Shown one piece after another: positions 26,083 through 37,180 of a stretch of 64,000 nt of DNA. Position 1 is the first letter of the stretch. Each line of letters opens with the position of its first letter. The position numbers were made by a program, and so were the translations under genes. The notes beneath the pieces were generated by a model that was given only the letters and a program-made list of their open reading frames with translations, did no database searches and was not told the origin of the DNA. Origin of the DNA: Anseranas semipalmata (Eukaryota; Chordata; Aves; Anseriformes; Anseranatidae); NCBI GenBank assembly GCA_013399115.1, contig VXAA01006451.1:124001-188000 (forward strand). The letters run 5' to 3'.

Positions 26083-27619
26083 TTCTACCAATGTCGTACT
26101 GCACAGAGGAATTAATTTGTTATTTTCAGTAAAAAATAAAATAAAAATGAACAAACAAAACCAGAAAAAAATACTTCTTGTGAGAGACAGATAAAATTAC
26201 TGAAGCTCTGAAAATTAATTTCCAGTTTAGTGGTGAAATAATTGAAAGACCAAAGTTGCTCCTGAGATTAGAAGGCTGTCTGCAGGTTCTTCTGTCTGTG
26301 AATAGACTTTCATGCAAAACTCCCTGGAGAGCTAGTTTTTTTGTTGCATAGAGTTGGACAGCTTCCTACCAACAGAGATATGAATTAATCACTGGAAAAT
26401 GCATCAATAAATAACAGAATGATTGATATGATCACCTGAAAGTGGACGGCTATTCTTAAATGATCACAGTGTTACAAACTTCAAAGGCACACCATTCCTG
26501 CATCAGTATCTTTGTGCACAGGGCTTTAAAAATTCTTATTGTAACACTTGCAGGGTCATTGTCCACCATCTGCCAGCTAGTATCTAGAGCATTCCCAACG
26601 GGCTAGGAGGCATTATTATACACAGGAAACATGCTGTGCTTCTGCATCATCATGTAGGAACAGGAACACAATCACAACAAGAAATAAGTTCTACAAAGTT
26701 AGAAAGAAGAGACATTTTGTTTTTCAGAAATTCCTCGGAAAATCTTCCTGTTCTTTGGGCTAATCCATCTACGTGCCTTAGACACATCCGTCTGTCTTAC
26801 ACCTCTGAAAATTACCATTTTCTGCTTTAGCAGGCCCACTGTTTCTTATTTGTGTTATTACAGGACATGTGCTGGGCCTCATTAAGCACTGGGGACATAC
26901 AACCTCAGTCAATGGCTCCCTAGCAAAATAGCCAGCAAACCAAGCCGGATGTATGGAAGACATGCAAAGGAAACTCTGTTTCATCTCTGACTTTCTTCTC
27001 ATTGTTGGGATATTGATTTTTGGCACTTAGTATATTCTCAACACCTAGTTCTAGGCACCTAGGTTAAATGCTGACTTCAGGAGGTACAAATTTTCCTATA
27101 TAATTGTTGAGGGAAGATAGAAGTTTCTCGGTGACAATGCAAAGCAGGATCCTAACTCAGGTGTTTGTTGTGACCTGTGGAAGAAAGTCTGTCTCTCTCC
27201 ACTGAGGAATTGTAAGCAGACCAAGTTATGTGATACAAATGCTTCTTTGTCTTCTCTGGATCTTGGATCCCTAATTGTGGAATAGGAATAATATTCTCTT
27301 TCCTCACAAAGTGATTATACAAATAGACTGGGAGGTGCCTATGAACCATCATGGCAGGACCTCTGAAATATGCCTAATGAGCTTTCTTTCTCTCGCTCAC
27401 TATATGTATATATTTGCTCTTCAGGATCCAGAATGAATCCTTTGTTTGTTTTTTGGACGTAAATTGTATTATGATTTTAGGAACTGTTCTGCTAAATTCA
27501 AACTTTTTGTTTTTTACTGAAGAAATATTAAAGAACGAAATATTTTTTCTTGCAAAGAGTTGGAGGTTTTAGAAGCCAAAGGAAAATGTTGAAGAAATAA
27601 CATTACTAAATCATTTCAG
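26083..27619. other. Unique AT-rich DNA upstream of the + strand exon candidates
   Basis: No supported feature. If the exon at 27620 is real, this is intron. A good-looking acceptor (TTTGTTTTTCAG near 26727) is followed by frames of about 33-50 codons, but none has a good donor, so no exon is called. Confidence 0.5.
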
Positions 27620-27808
27620 GTTCCTGAATCATATTTTTTCTTTGTGGAGAGCAGACAAGAACTACAAGAATGGATAAAGGAGTTCATCCATATAAGTCAG
27701 AAAGCAGAACTGACAATAAATGTGAAAGAAAGAGATTATGCTCACCAGGCTGTTGAAGACAAGAAAGTGCAGACAGGAGTATTGCTGAACATGTACATCC
27801 TAAGTCAG
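27620..27808 (+). CDS. Candidate internal coding exon, PH-domain-like C-terminal part
   Basis: Not recognised as a named gene. The segment is exactly 63 open codons (phase 0 to phase 0) between an acceptor ending ATTTCAG (27613-27619) and a donor CAG|GTAAGT at 27808/27809, which fits the vertebrate consensus. The predicted peptide starts VPESYFFFVESRQELQEWI and continues with charged, helical-looking sequence to NMYILSQ. The FFFVESRQELQEWI stretch resembles the last beta strand and C-terminal helix of pleckstrin-homology domains, where a tryptophan in an 'E.EEW' context is the most conserved residue; this is inference from one motif. Its phase matches the next candidate at 29493, implying a 1684-base intron containing a CR1 fragment. 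I could not find the preceding PH exons. It may be a chance frame or a decayed exon. Confidence 0.4.
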
Positions 27809-29492
27809 GTAAGTACATGGTTCTCACTAGAAATTCAGGCAGAGACTGGCTCTTCAGAGGTTAATGATGTACTGCTCCAATTTCTCTCTTCAAAATACCT
27901 TACTAGTAAAAAGCATGCATGTTGTTACTTCTTTTCTAGTCCTGAAACCTGCTTTACCCTTGCACATTCTTATGGTTATGAATAGCCTCATTATTTATAG
28001 TAAGTGGAGTCCCGCATGATACAGGGATTTCACAAGAAGAAGGCCTTCTTTGCCTGAGGAATATCCTTTTCCTGTGGGTGTTACCATATTAGTACAAGGC
28101 TGACTAAATCCATTCTGCTGAATTTAGTGTTTTGCTGTTGACTTCAAGGGGATGGAGTAAGGCTGCAGTTTGGATATATGTAAATAGCAGAGACTGAATG
28201 AAGGTGCTCGTGGTCTTTGCAGATTCAGAACAAATAGTATGGTGTTGAGAACAGTAAAGAAAATGATCAAATATATAACAAGTAGACATTTAAAAAATCT
28301 GAATGTGCACAATCACTTATTTTGTAAGGGACCTGAAGCAGCTTCAGAGGAACAGTGAAAATGTCTTTAAAGATCTGCTGGAAAGATATATTTAAAAGAG
28401 ATTTTAAAAATGCTAAAAATACTATCTATTTCTAGGTATTCCTAAGATCACAGAATCACAGAATATCCCAAGTTGGAAGGGACCCGTAAGGATCATCGAG
28501 TCCAACTCCTAGATCTTAGGTCAGGTCCTTTCCTGGTGATAACTGGTGTTCATTAACTTTGTTGCACTTACTCTGCTGAGGGTCTGGATCCTTATGTGGA
28601 AAAACAAACAATGGTCTGAAGTGACTCAACATTGGTACTTTACAATTTTTGGAGATGCGCTCGAGTTTCATATATTATAGACTAGACAGCAAGTCAAATT
28701 CTGCTTAGCGCTTTGAATACAATGGATGAGCCCAGCAAAGGGCGCTATCTGATCCTGTACTGCCTGCAACGTACATCTTTAATAGGTTTACATGAAGAAA
28801 TTTATATACTGTGGTCAGAGCACATCTGTGAAGCTCTTACAAGTTCTTTAGAATATATGCTGTATATTCTTTTTGAAAGGTACAGTAGAACTTTATAAAA
28901 AACCCTTTCTCATGCCACTAAAAATGTATAGCATTTTTAGGAAATGAGCATTTCAGTTTGGTATGAAGTGACTAAAAAAAAAAGATTAATTCATTTCTTT
29001 AAGAAATTAGGTCTATGCTAAAAAGGGGAGTAGTGATGATACAAACAGTATCTTTACTTTTGGCCACACGGTTTGTATTCAGTCCACATCTTCCACAAAT
29101 GCACCTCAATTCTCTTCTCTGCCCTTTCTGAAAAAGAAGAGTATTCAAGCATTCCCCCTTTAAATGGCCTCCATAGAAATGGCTTATCTGCACAATGAAT
29201 TGCTTATACTGAGTGACAAGTTCTAAAGGCTGGGCACAGCACCTTTCCATTCATTTGTCTAGCACAATCCTTTTTATCAGCACCCTCCAGGCTCCCTTCA
29301 CTCTCTGTGCGGGGGAGATAACGAATAGAGCAAATTTTTATAAAGAATATTTTCTATTTAACAAACCATGGTATCTATCTGTTGTTAACCTTCTGAGCAA
29401 TAAGCGAGACAGGATTATTCAATAGGTGGGGAAATAGTCATTAAGCTGATAAACCAAACTTCACTAGGATGTTTCAAATTTTCTTTTGTCAG
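27809..29492. other. Possible intron between the + strand exon candidates
   Basis: It begins GTAAGT and ends with a pyrimidine-rich tract and AG. It holds the CR1 fragment at 28446-28530. Other frames here (27644-27985 read-through, 28713-28898 +, 28999-29250 -) carry no domain. Confidence 0.35.
28446..28530 (-). mobile_element. CR1 LINE 3'-end fragment
   Basis: On the + strand it reads CACAGAATCACAGAAT (28449-28464), the reverse complement of two ATTCTGTG terminal units of CR1. It is followed by AGTTGGAAGGGACC, GGATCATCGAGTCCAACTCC and a short decaying remainder. Only about 85 bases are present, a typical extreme 5' truncation. No target-site duplication is seen, as usual for CR1. Confidence 0.93.
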
Positions 29493-29591
29493 CTGCCCAG
29501 GTCAGAGGAGAGGGAGGTTATTTTGAACTTGGAGGTGGATTCTCTCACGTGCTCCCAGCACTCCCTGTTCCAGCTGCACGAGATGTACTAG
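29493..29591 (+). CDS. Candidate terminal coding exon
   Basis: Not recognised as a named gene. A strong acceptor (AATTTTCTTTTGTCAG ending at 29492) is followed by 32 open codons and a TAG stop (29589-29591). The frame is phase 0, matching the phase-0 end of the exon at 27620-27808. The peptide begins LPRSEEREVILNLEVD and ends FQLHEMY; it is acidic and has mixed composition, unlike the K/I/N-rich peptides of chance AT-rich frames. Local GC is higher than in the flanks. An AATAAA lies at 29883-29888, about 290 bases beyond the stop, and could serve as the polyadenylation signal. With only 32 codons, chance cannot be excluded. Confidence 0.35.
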   Translation: MPRSEEREVILNLEVDSLTCSQHSLFQLHEMY

Positions 29592-29888
29592 GTGCGTGTG
29601 GGTGTTTCATAAAGCCCACTCGTAAAGATGTCCTTTTCTAACAGATTTTTGCGCATTCTAAGAAAACTTTGGTGTTCAGTGCGTCACTCCAATAATGATC
29701 CTGAACATCTCGAAAGAAAGTGAAGAAGTCCTGGAAACCAAACTCACGGAGCCTCTTCTTTCAAGTTTTTTTGTAAAAAGGTTCTGTGAAAGATAGGCTA
29801 GATACCATGTTGCAGAGGGATCCAACCACTGCAAATGTTTTCATTTGCATATGCATATGCATTTATTTATATGCATAAGTAAAATAAA
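29592..29888 (+). other. Possible 3' UTR ending in AATAAA
   Basis: This segment follows the TAG at 29589-29591. It keeps several CpGs (for example near 29594, 29651 and 29682) and ends with AATAAA at 29883-29888. It includes the octamer/palindrome cluster at 29843-29880. It depends entirely on the exon call before it. Confidence 0.25.
29843..29880. promoter_or_regulatory. POU octamer and 16-bp palindrome cluster
   Basis: A canonical octamer ATTTGCAT at 29843-29850 runs into the perfect 16-base palindrome TGCATATGCATATGCA (29846-29861). A further ATATGCAT lies at 29869-29876. The motifs are seen directly; regulatory use is inferred. It may also be a small alternating purine-pyrimidine repeat. 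Confidence 0.3.
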
Positions 29889-32800
29889 TAGCCTACCCAG
29901 TCTATTTATGCACAGCACTTTCCAGTTGATCTGTTGTTTTCTCTACTGCTTTGAATGCCTGCAGGACTTGTTACTTGAACTCTGACAACTGTCTTCCTGG
30001 AGAAGACAGCTTTGCTCCTCATTCCCTCTGGGAGGTAGTTCTTCTTAACTCAAATCAGATTTCAAAAAGTAGTGGAAACTTGCTGAAAAAAAAAAAGTAG
30101 CTATTAATCACTGGCAGGAAGAAGAGAAAATATCCTTTGAAGCCACCTTATCCTTTAAGTTACAGTGTGACACACATTTTATTTAGCTATAATGTGTTTG
30201 GGATCTTGAGTTTCTATCAGCATGTCATAGCTGTGTCACCTCCAGGCATCAGGGGCTGTGAATGGGGATTTGGCTCAGTTTGTAGTTCAGGCAACTGCTG
30301 ATGTGAAGCCCTCATAAATCACAACAAACGGTATATGATGTCTGAAGGTAGCAGTCTACAAAGTGCAATTTCTTCCTCCTTTCACACATAAACATCAATT
30401 GACATTAGATTAGCAAGTGTAGAGCTGAGTGAATAATTTATAATGAACAATTAGTCTAACTGTCTGCTTCTGTTATGAGCTGATTATGAAGCGCTGAGAT
30501 TGGATGTCTGAAATGATTTGTGTTTTTCTTCAAAACAAGTTTTCCATGTGAGTATCTTGTGAGTAATTCATTGTGAATAGCTGAACTTTAGCACTAATGA
30601 TGGTTGCTAAGTTATATAAGTCACTGGGATTGTTTGTGTTTTCCTAATTAGATTATTTGCAAGTCCAGACAAAACACTGTGGATTTAAATTATCAGAATT
30701 GAAAATATCATAGTGCTGGAATAAAAGCTGGCAAATATTTGAATATTTGAACTTAATATTTTGAGTTAAAGCAAAACCATTCAAATAACTGGAAAATTAA
30801 TACAAAAGGACCATGGCATCATTATATTTACATTTGTTTTCAGATGAGGAGGTTGTTTAATGAAAATCTTTTTATTCTCCCAGGTCTAACAGAACTTCCT
30901 TTTACAATCTGCATTTCATTTCTGTGTCGTTCAGGGAAGGGTTTCCTGCTAATTAGCTATTCTTTATGTGGAGTTTGCCAAAGCCAACACCAGACAATGA
31001 CATAAAATCCTGTCTGAAATGAAATTTAAGTATTTCCACTGACTTCACCAGCACTGTTATTTCAATCTTCGTTCTGAGTACCGTCACATTACAGGAGAAT
31101 CATATCTGGATCTAGGTTTGAATTTGCTATGCAAAATAGTAAGATTTCTGAAAATGTGGAAAAAAGGGTGAAGTGGGGCATGACTAAAGGTAAATTGAAT
31201 TGTTATTTATTAGAGGTCTCTATGAATCTCCAGCACCCTGCAGTGCCAGTGCTCAGGTGGGAGTAACTGAGCCATGCCTGGATGACTGCACAAACCTGTT
31301 TGTGAAAAGCAGCATCTTTTATCCCACTGAATATATCAAAATTTTATGTCTGAGCCTGTATGCTACTGTGGTACCCTTACCTTTGGCTTGCGCAATTTTC
31401 CTGTGTGGCTTTTTAAAAATACTATCTTACCTCACCTTGTTATTTGGGTGTTAGCTAGGGGGTCACTGTGTCAAATTTGTTCTCAGTACTGATGAGGGAC
31501 TTCTTACAACAATGCTGCTTTTCTGCACCATCGTAATCATGATAAGGGCTCTTTCTTGGCATTTGGGCATCTTCCCTCTGTGTAATGTGTCAAATCCATG
31601 ACAGTGAGACTTTTACTCAAGGAGTTTTGATGAACCCACAAACCATCAAGGTCAGCTATTTACTTGTACCACTGAGAGCATATCACAATTAAGGGAATTT
31701 TTCTGCTCACAGGTGTGCTTTGGGCACCCATGATGCATGGGTATTTTTGCCTTTATTATCTGTGATTTTTTTTTCTTCATGTAGAAATCAAAAATAATCA
31801 TATTTTTTATGTCACAGGTGTTTTGCAAAGATCAATTAACATTTGTGAATCCCAACATACTGGTAATAAAGGGCATCAATATGCCCAGGAAGAAATGAAT
31901 TTTTCTGTCTTCAATTCAAGTCTGAATTATTTTTCAGTGAAAAAGGCATGCACCAAACATTGCATCATGAGAATAAAATTAAAAATTGAACAGCTGTTCA
32001 TTGAGCACTGCTCACTGTTGTGCTAAATAAAACAAGCACATCCTTTAAAACATACTGTCTGGTCATGGAATTAAAAGCAGTGCTGTAGGACATGAACACC
32101 GAAGAGATCAATGACTCTGCAACATAAATCACATTCCTTTGATGTATCCACAATGTGTGTAAAGGGTGTTGCCCTCGTTTCTCAAAAGGACTGTATCAGT
32201 ATAATGAAGTGAAGAAGGGAGGTGGACTGGTCAAGCAAAAGCAACATTTTTATTTGACTGGTAAATATTTTATGGGGCTAAGAAGAGTCATGTGAGCAAG
32301 GGATGCTGAGACTCAGTATTTCACTTGGGAAAGAACACAGCATTTAGCACTTTCAAACATGCCCTTCTTTGCTTTGGTCACAGTGCTGTAGCAGCAGCAT
32401 TTCTAAAAAACTGTAAAGTGCAAAGATGGAACGGAATGGTAATTCACAGCTCCTCACATATAAAGGTTTTGGAAAGAAACAAAATTTAATGGCATCAGCT
32501 GTTCCTTTTAGCCTATACCTGATTGATATCACTTAGGTTTCCTTCTTCTCTGTTTAATTGCCTTTTTATCTATTTTCTGAAACAGATATTTGAGTTTTTT
32601 TTGATGATTAATAGTTAGGTATTTTTCTTATAGATCACTGCTCTGATCATATCTATCTCCCCAGCTGTTTTTTAGAACTTTATAGTAGAAATTTAGAAGA
32701 GGGAATACTGTACCAGACAGAAAAAAAATCAGTAACTCTCCATGTGGTATCCAGAAGGTGTCTGAAATGAACCTTGTCATTTGATTCATATTCTATGTTT

Positions 32801-35800
32801 TAGTTGTTTTGCTTTTTGTACATAGTTTCCAAATGTGCCATTGCTGCCAGCTCACTAATATTTCAGGTTGCCTTTACTGGTATGCTTTTCTAGTGTTGCC
32901 AGATTCCCAGATCATTAAGCATTTGGAATTTGGAACTGAGGGAATTTACAGATAATTTGTGCTTAAGGCATACAAATATTATTTTTTTCATTATAGACAA
33001 AAAAAAAAGTCTGTTTTATTTATTATTAGTAGTAAAGTTGACCGTAGGCTAACTAACAGTCAGTCATAGAGGCATCCAGATGAACTGTGGTAAAAAAAGA
33101 TTTGCAAATCAGGAGTCCCAGCAAGTTTCTGCAAGATCTACAGGAGTACAGAATAATGGATCATGCCCTAAATGAATACACCGTCTTACTATTGGAATTT
33201 GGCCCAGCTGGAATAATCTTTTACTCGGGGTTAAAGTTAAGTGTGCTACAGCCCCATTAGCACTGCTGGGGTGCAGTGTGTGCTCTCGTGAAAGGGGAAT
33301 AGCACTTCCCAGAGCCATTCCAGCCAGCTCTCCTCCAAACATTAGCTCCAGCATGGCATCAGCTCTTCCTGGGTTCTCCCTCTGGATGTTCCCATGGCCA
33401 AGAGGGAATCCCAGCTGGTAAAGAGTGTTCTCCACAGCTTCACTGCAGCCTCTGAAGCCATAAGAACTGTAGCTTTGGCCAAGCCTTCTGTTCTCAGCAT
33501 CCTCTCTGCACTCTTCTCTTCCTGAGTTTATACAAACTCAATTAAATTACTATCCCATAAGCCAGGAGGTGCTTGCAAGATCCACTGCCACTCTGCAACA
33601 TTTCCATTTGTGCTGTTCACATCACTGCTTGCATGAGCTTTACCTGAGGTTGGGAGTAGGCCTGAGGTTCTTCACCTAGTTGGGGTGCTCACCTGCGGAG
33701 TTTAGTTGGCTTGGGCTGTCTCTGAAGTTGGTGTACCCAAGTCCAGAGAGACGTGTGTTTCTCTGCCTCCTAACTCACAGGAGAAGGTCTATAATGGATC
33801 TCCACATTTCCCCTAGAAATCTTGGTTAAATGCCTCATGCCTGTGAGATGAATCTTCCCTTGATATTTGAATAAATATGTGCGAGGAAAATAGATCAGTG
33901 AACTCTAGTAAAGGCATTAAAACTCTGCCATACTTATATTTGTAAACAATAGCATCTCCCAGTCCCATCACTAGAGTTGTGCCAGTGCCTATAAGCTGAA
34001 TGGCTGACTCTGGGGGGTTCCTAGTTCATTTTCTGCACTCATATCTGATACATCTTTGTCATTCTAGTGTGTAGGCCAGGTTGAGGCTAGTTTCTGCTAT
34101 CACTGGCTTGTCTACCTCTGTGTCTTTCCTAATGCTTGTAAGTGGAAAATAATTTCTAAAATTATTCAAGTTGAAAGGCAGTGCTTTCTGCTAATCAAAA
34201 TTGCATTAAGGTTCGTTCAGTTAGCCCTTTGTTGCTGGTGGTGCTTCACCTTAATACACACAAACAGGCTTCAAAGTTTAGACGTGAGCTGTAGAGGCAG
34301 CAGTCCTGGATTCTCCCAGGCAGGATCTAGGTATCGCTGGCTTCTGAATGAATCCTTGCAGAGTTTGCTTGGGTTGTTTTTACTTAGAAACTTCAATTCA
34401 GTTAGAAAGCTGGAATCCACTGCGCTGATCTGTCTGATCTCTACATGTGGCTTTGTCCCTGAATCTCCTTCACAGGAGCAGGTAATTTTTAAGTATCCTG
34501 CATATACATGTGATTTGTTGTGTTGTTTCTTCACTAGGTGTCTGGAGGTCTGGTTAGCAGACTGTGATCAGTTTATTCATGTATGCCAGCATTAACGAAG
34601 AGGCAGTATAAGGGATCATCACTGAGCCTCCTTTTCCTGTCCACTTCCAACCAACCCCCTCTTGGAAGGAATTCTTCAACACCTAATGAATATTATTTTA
34701 GTAGTATGTCATCTGTGAAAAGGCTGTTGGGTCCTGCTGAATGCTCATTTACATTGCTTTAATCAGTAGTACCTTAAAGACGAGGGCTTACACCAGTGTA
34801 AGGATGACATGAAAGAAGATTCACAAGATTACTCGAGCGCTGTACTGGAGCAGTGCACAGGGAGCCACTGGTACAGGACTCACTGTGTTTTCAAATATTC
34901 TCCTCTGAAATTTGTGAACGTGTCAGCTTTGAAGGTTTTCCTTGACAGAGATATTTTGAAGTCAATAAGAGTCATATAGCAGGAAACCAAGCACAGAAGC
35001 ACATGATTTATAGCTTAAACTTACTAATTAGGGTTACTTCTCTGTGTTTCCTTTTGAGTTCATGTTTTTCTCAATTCAAATAAATATATCTACTATGCGG
35101 AATGCATAGATATGAAATAGTTTTAAATCAGTTCCTTTATTCATCTTGCGAGGCCCTGTATTAGGATCTGTGCCCGGGTCCAATGCTGGCTGGAGGTACC
35201 AGTTCAGGTCCCAGCACAGATGAATTAACCTGGTGATCTACTTAGACGAATTAGCCTTGCCTCAAAGAGCATGCACATAGGTAGATAATGTAAAAATCTC
35301 TAAGCTAGCAGTGACCATCGTAGTTCCCCAGGTGGAGACAGCCAGATCCTGCCTTTCTTCAGGACTTTTCAAATGAGACATGGTACAGCCTAAGTGTAGT
35401 CAGATTGCCTTTGTGGCAGATCGTGGTACTTCACCGTACAGATGTGTGACCCTGCACCATGCGGAGGTGTTGGCCTGCTGTGTGGGGACTCCCTCTGTCT
35501 TCCTTGCTCAGCGTAGCTGTGCCTTCAGCTGGGCTCATTAGCTTAAGTGCAGCACCATCCTGCCTTGTCCTTTACAGGTGGAGTTAGCCCAGTTCCTGTG
35601 TATTCAGGAGTTTCTCCCCTCTGGGGTGTCCATAATGTTTCTCTGGATGAGGTGTTTTTTTTTTTTTTTTTGAACTTTGTCTCCAACAGGGATGTTACCC
35701 TTGGAGTACCTAAGACCAGTTCCTCAGAAGCTGCTTGCTCACATCAGGGGAACAAACACACACCCGTTCACGTGGATCTTGGCCCAAACCATGAAGGCTC

Positions 35801-36411
35801 ATGTTCTGACTTAGGGCCTTAATTTCCAGTTCCCGAATCAGCCCTGCATGCTAGCCGCAAGATCAGATTCCATCCCTGCACGTGGCCATTAGCTCATCAC
35901 ACAAGGCATTGCCCAAGAGGGTTGAATTTCATAAGAATCAAGCTCTGGTTTAGTTCTACTCCTGATTAGGCCTACCAAGCCAAATCCTATATTAAACATA
36001 ACCTTTAGATACATATCCAAGAACTTTCTATAGCACTTGTTAACTGCTCGAGCTTATGATTTTACAAACCTGGCAGGAAATTGAAGCTGTCAGGAGCTTG
36101 CATGTGTTTCAGGAGTCCCCTGTAACAGTGGCTGCTAGAGAGAAAGTCAGAAAGCGAACTCTGCTTCTGAGAGCGAATAAAAACTTTTCAGATCCCTTCA
36201 TAAAATATTCAGGAGGCCCTAACAGAGATTTAAATTAATACATATTTTCAAAAAAATTTTAGTGGTGACCACCTACGTCCTGGCTGACTGTGTCACTGAT
36301 GTGTTGATACCCCAAGGGGACATCACCTCTGGCAGCTGGCTGCTGCACCTCGTTCCGAGCATTTTTCCACTGTGATTCGGGTGGACGCAGGCTCCCTTCT
36401 TCAAAACTCAC
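29889..36411. other. Unique AT-rich DNA with no supported gene
   Basis: No RNA gene or repeat family recognised. 30400-30700 is AT-rich with several homeodomain-type sites (for example TAATTA near 30645) and might be a regulatory element. A minus-strand frame at 33109-33435 (108 codons) sits in a slightly GC-richer patch but has no clear splice sites. A T17 run lies at 35655-35671. Confidence 0.5.
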
Positions 36412-36637
36412 ACTGATACAGTTTGTAAGAAATAACGGCTTGTGGAATCGAGACAGCAGGTCTGCATTAATGCAGGTTCCTCCTTTCTGCCAGTGCGGCT
36501 GCTGAACTGCCCAGTTTCCCCATGCTGTGGTGACATCCTTGTCCCTCCAAATGCGTGCTGTGTTCACCGGCTGAGAGGTGAGCAAAGATGGGCAAGCGGC
36601 ACCCAGGACGGTTGGCAGCTGCATCAGTTCCTGAAGC
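36412..36637 (-). CDS. Candidate coding exon, unidentified protein
   Basis: Not recognised. On the minus strand an acceptor-like TACTATAG (36638-36645) precedes a frame open for 75 codons up to AGT|GTGAGT at 36412, and the frame stays open beyond that to a TAA near 36259 (about 126 codons in all). The peptide is rich in W, Q, P and L with mixed composition (for example LQELMQLPTVLGAACPSLL) and is not typical of chance AT-rich translation. Many third positions are G or C, and at least six CpGs are kept in a CpG-poor neighbourhood. Local GC is well above the flanks. Whether the exon stops at the donor or reads to the TAA cannot be told. No polyadenylation signal lies just downstream on this strand, which favours an internal exon. 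It could instead be a non-coding GC-rich patch. Confidence 0.3.
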
Positions 36638-36874
36638 CTATAGTACAAACTCACAGAAGGTAGTTTTAAAGAAATTTATGCTTAACAATATATTTAAGCA
36701 GTAAATTCTTCAGAGAAACAGGCAGAACAAACATACTTTTTCTGAACAGCAAGAATCAGAAATAAGTCAAACACAGACTGTTTTGGAACTTAGGTGGTTC
36801 TTATCATAGAAATACCCAAGTGCTTCCCACCCTCTCTTGAACCAAATCTTAACAAAACCTACAGGAATTAAGAA

Positions 36875-36970
36875 AACATAATTCCTATTCTACAGGTGGG
36901 AAACATGGTAGATTAATTGTAAATTCCCTACAGCAAATTGCCTCAAAGCCATACAGTAAAATGTGTTATT
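36875..36970 (-). repeat. MIR-like SINE remnant
   Basis: TTCCTATTCTACAGGTGGGAAAC near 36881 is shown in part by CTACAGGTGGGAAAC, which resembles 'ttacagatggggaaac' in reverse-oriented MIR. It is followed by TTGCCTCAAAGCCATACAG (about 36940), resembling 'ttgcccaaggtcacacag'. The order and spacing are right for MIR, with substantial divergence. Confidence 0.45.
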
Positions 36971-37166
36971 TTCACTAATACCCTTAATTACAACTTATTT
37001 TCAAGCCCAGCATGCAACAGAGGTGCCAGGGGAATAAAATAATTCACGTGCAGACACAATAAAGATTTCTGCTTGTAACTTTGCCTGTGGGCCTCAACCG
37101 GTGGCAGAGAGCCAGAAGAGATCGCTCCTCCTGAGGAGATGGCAGTAGTGGGTGCGTGCTGGCATT

Positions 37167-37180
37167 TCCTGACGTCAGCA
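37167..37180 (+). promoter_or_regulatory. Near-perfect Maf recognition element containing a full CRE
   Basis: The sequence TCCTGACGTCAGCA differs at one position from the C-MARE consensus TGCTGACGTCAGCA bound by Maf-family bZIP dimers, and it contains the full CREB/ATF palindrome TGACGTCA at 37170-37177. It is CpG-containing and lies in a CpG-poor region, with an E-box-like CACATG right after it. Site identity follows from known consensus sequences; function is inferred. Confidence 0.4.
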
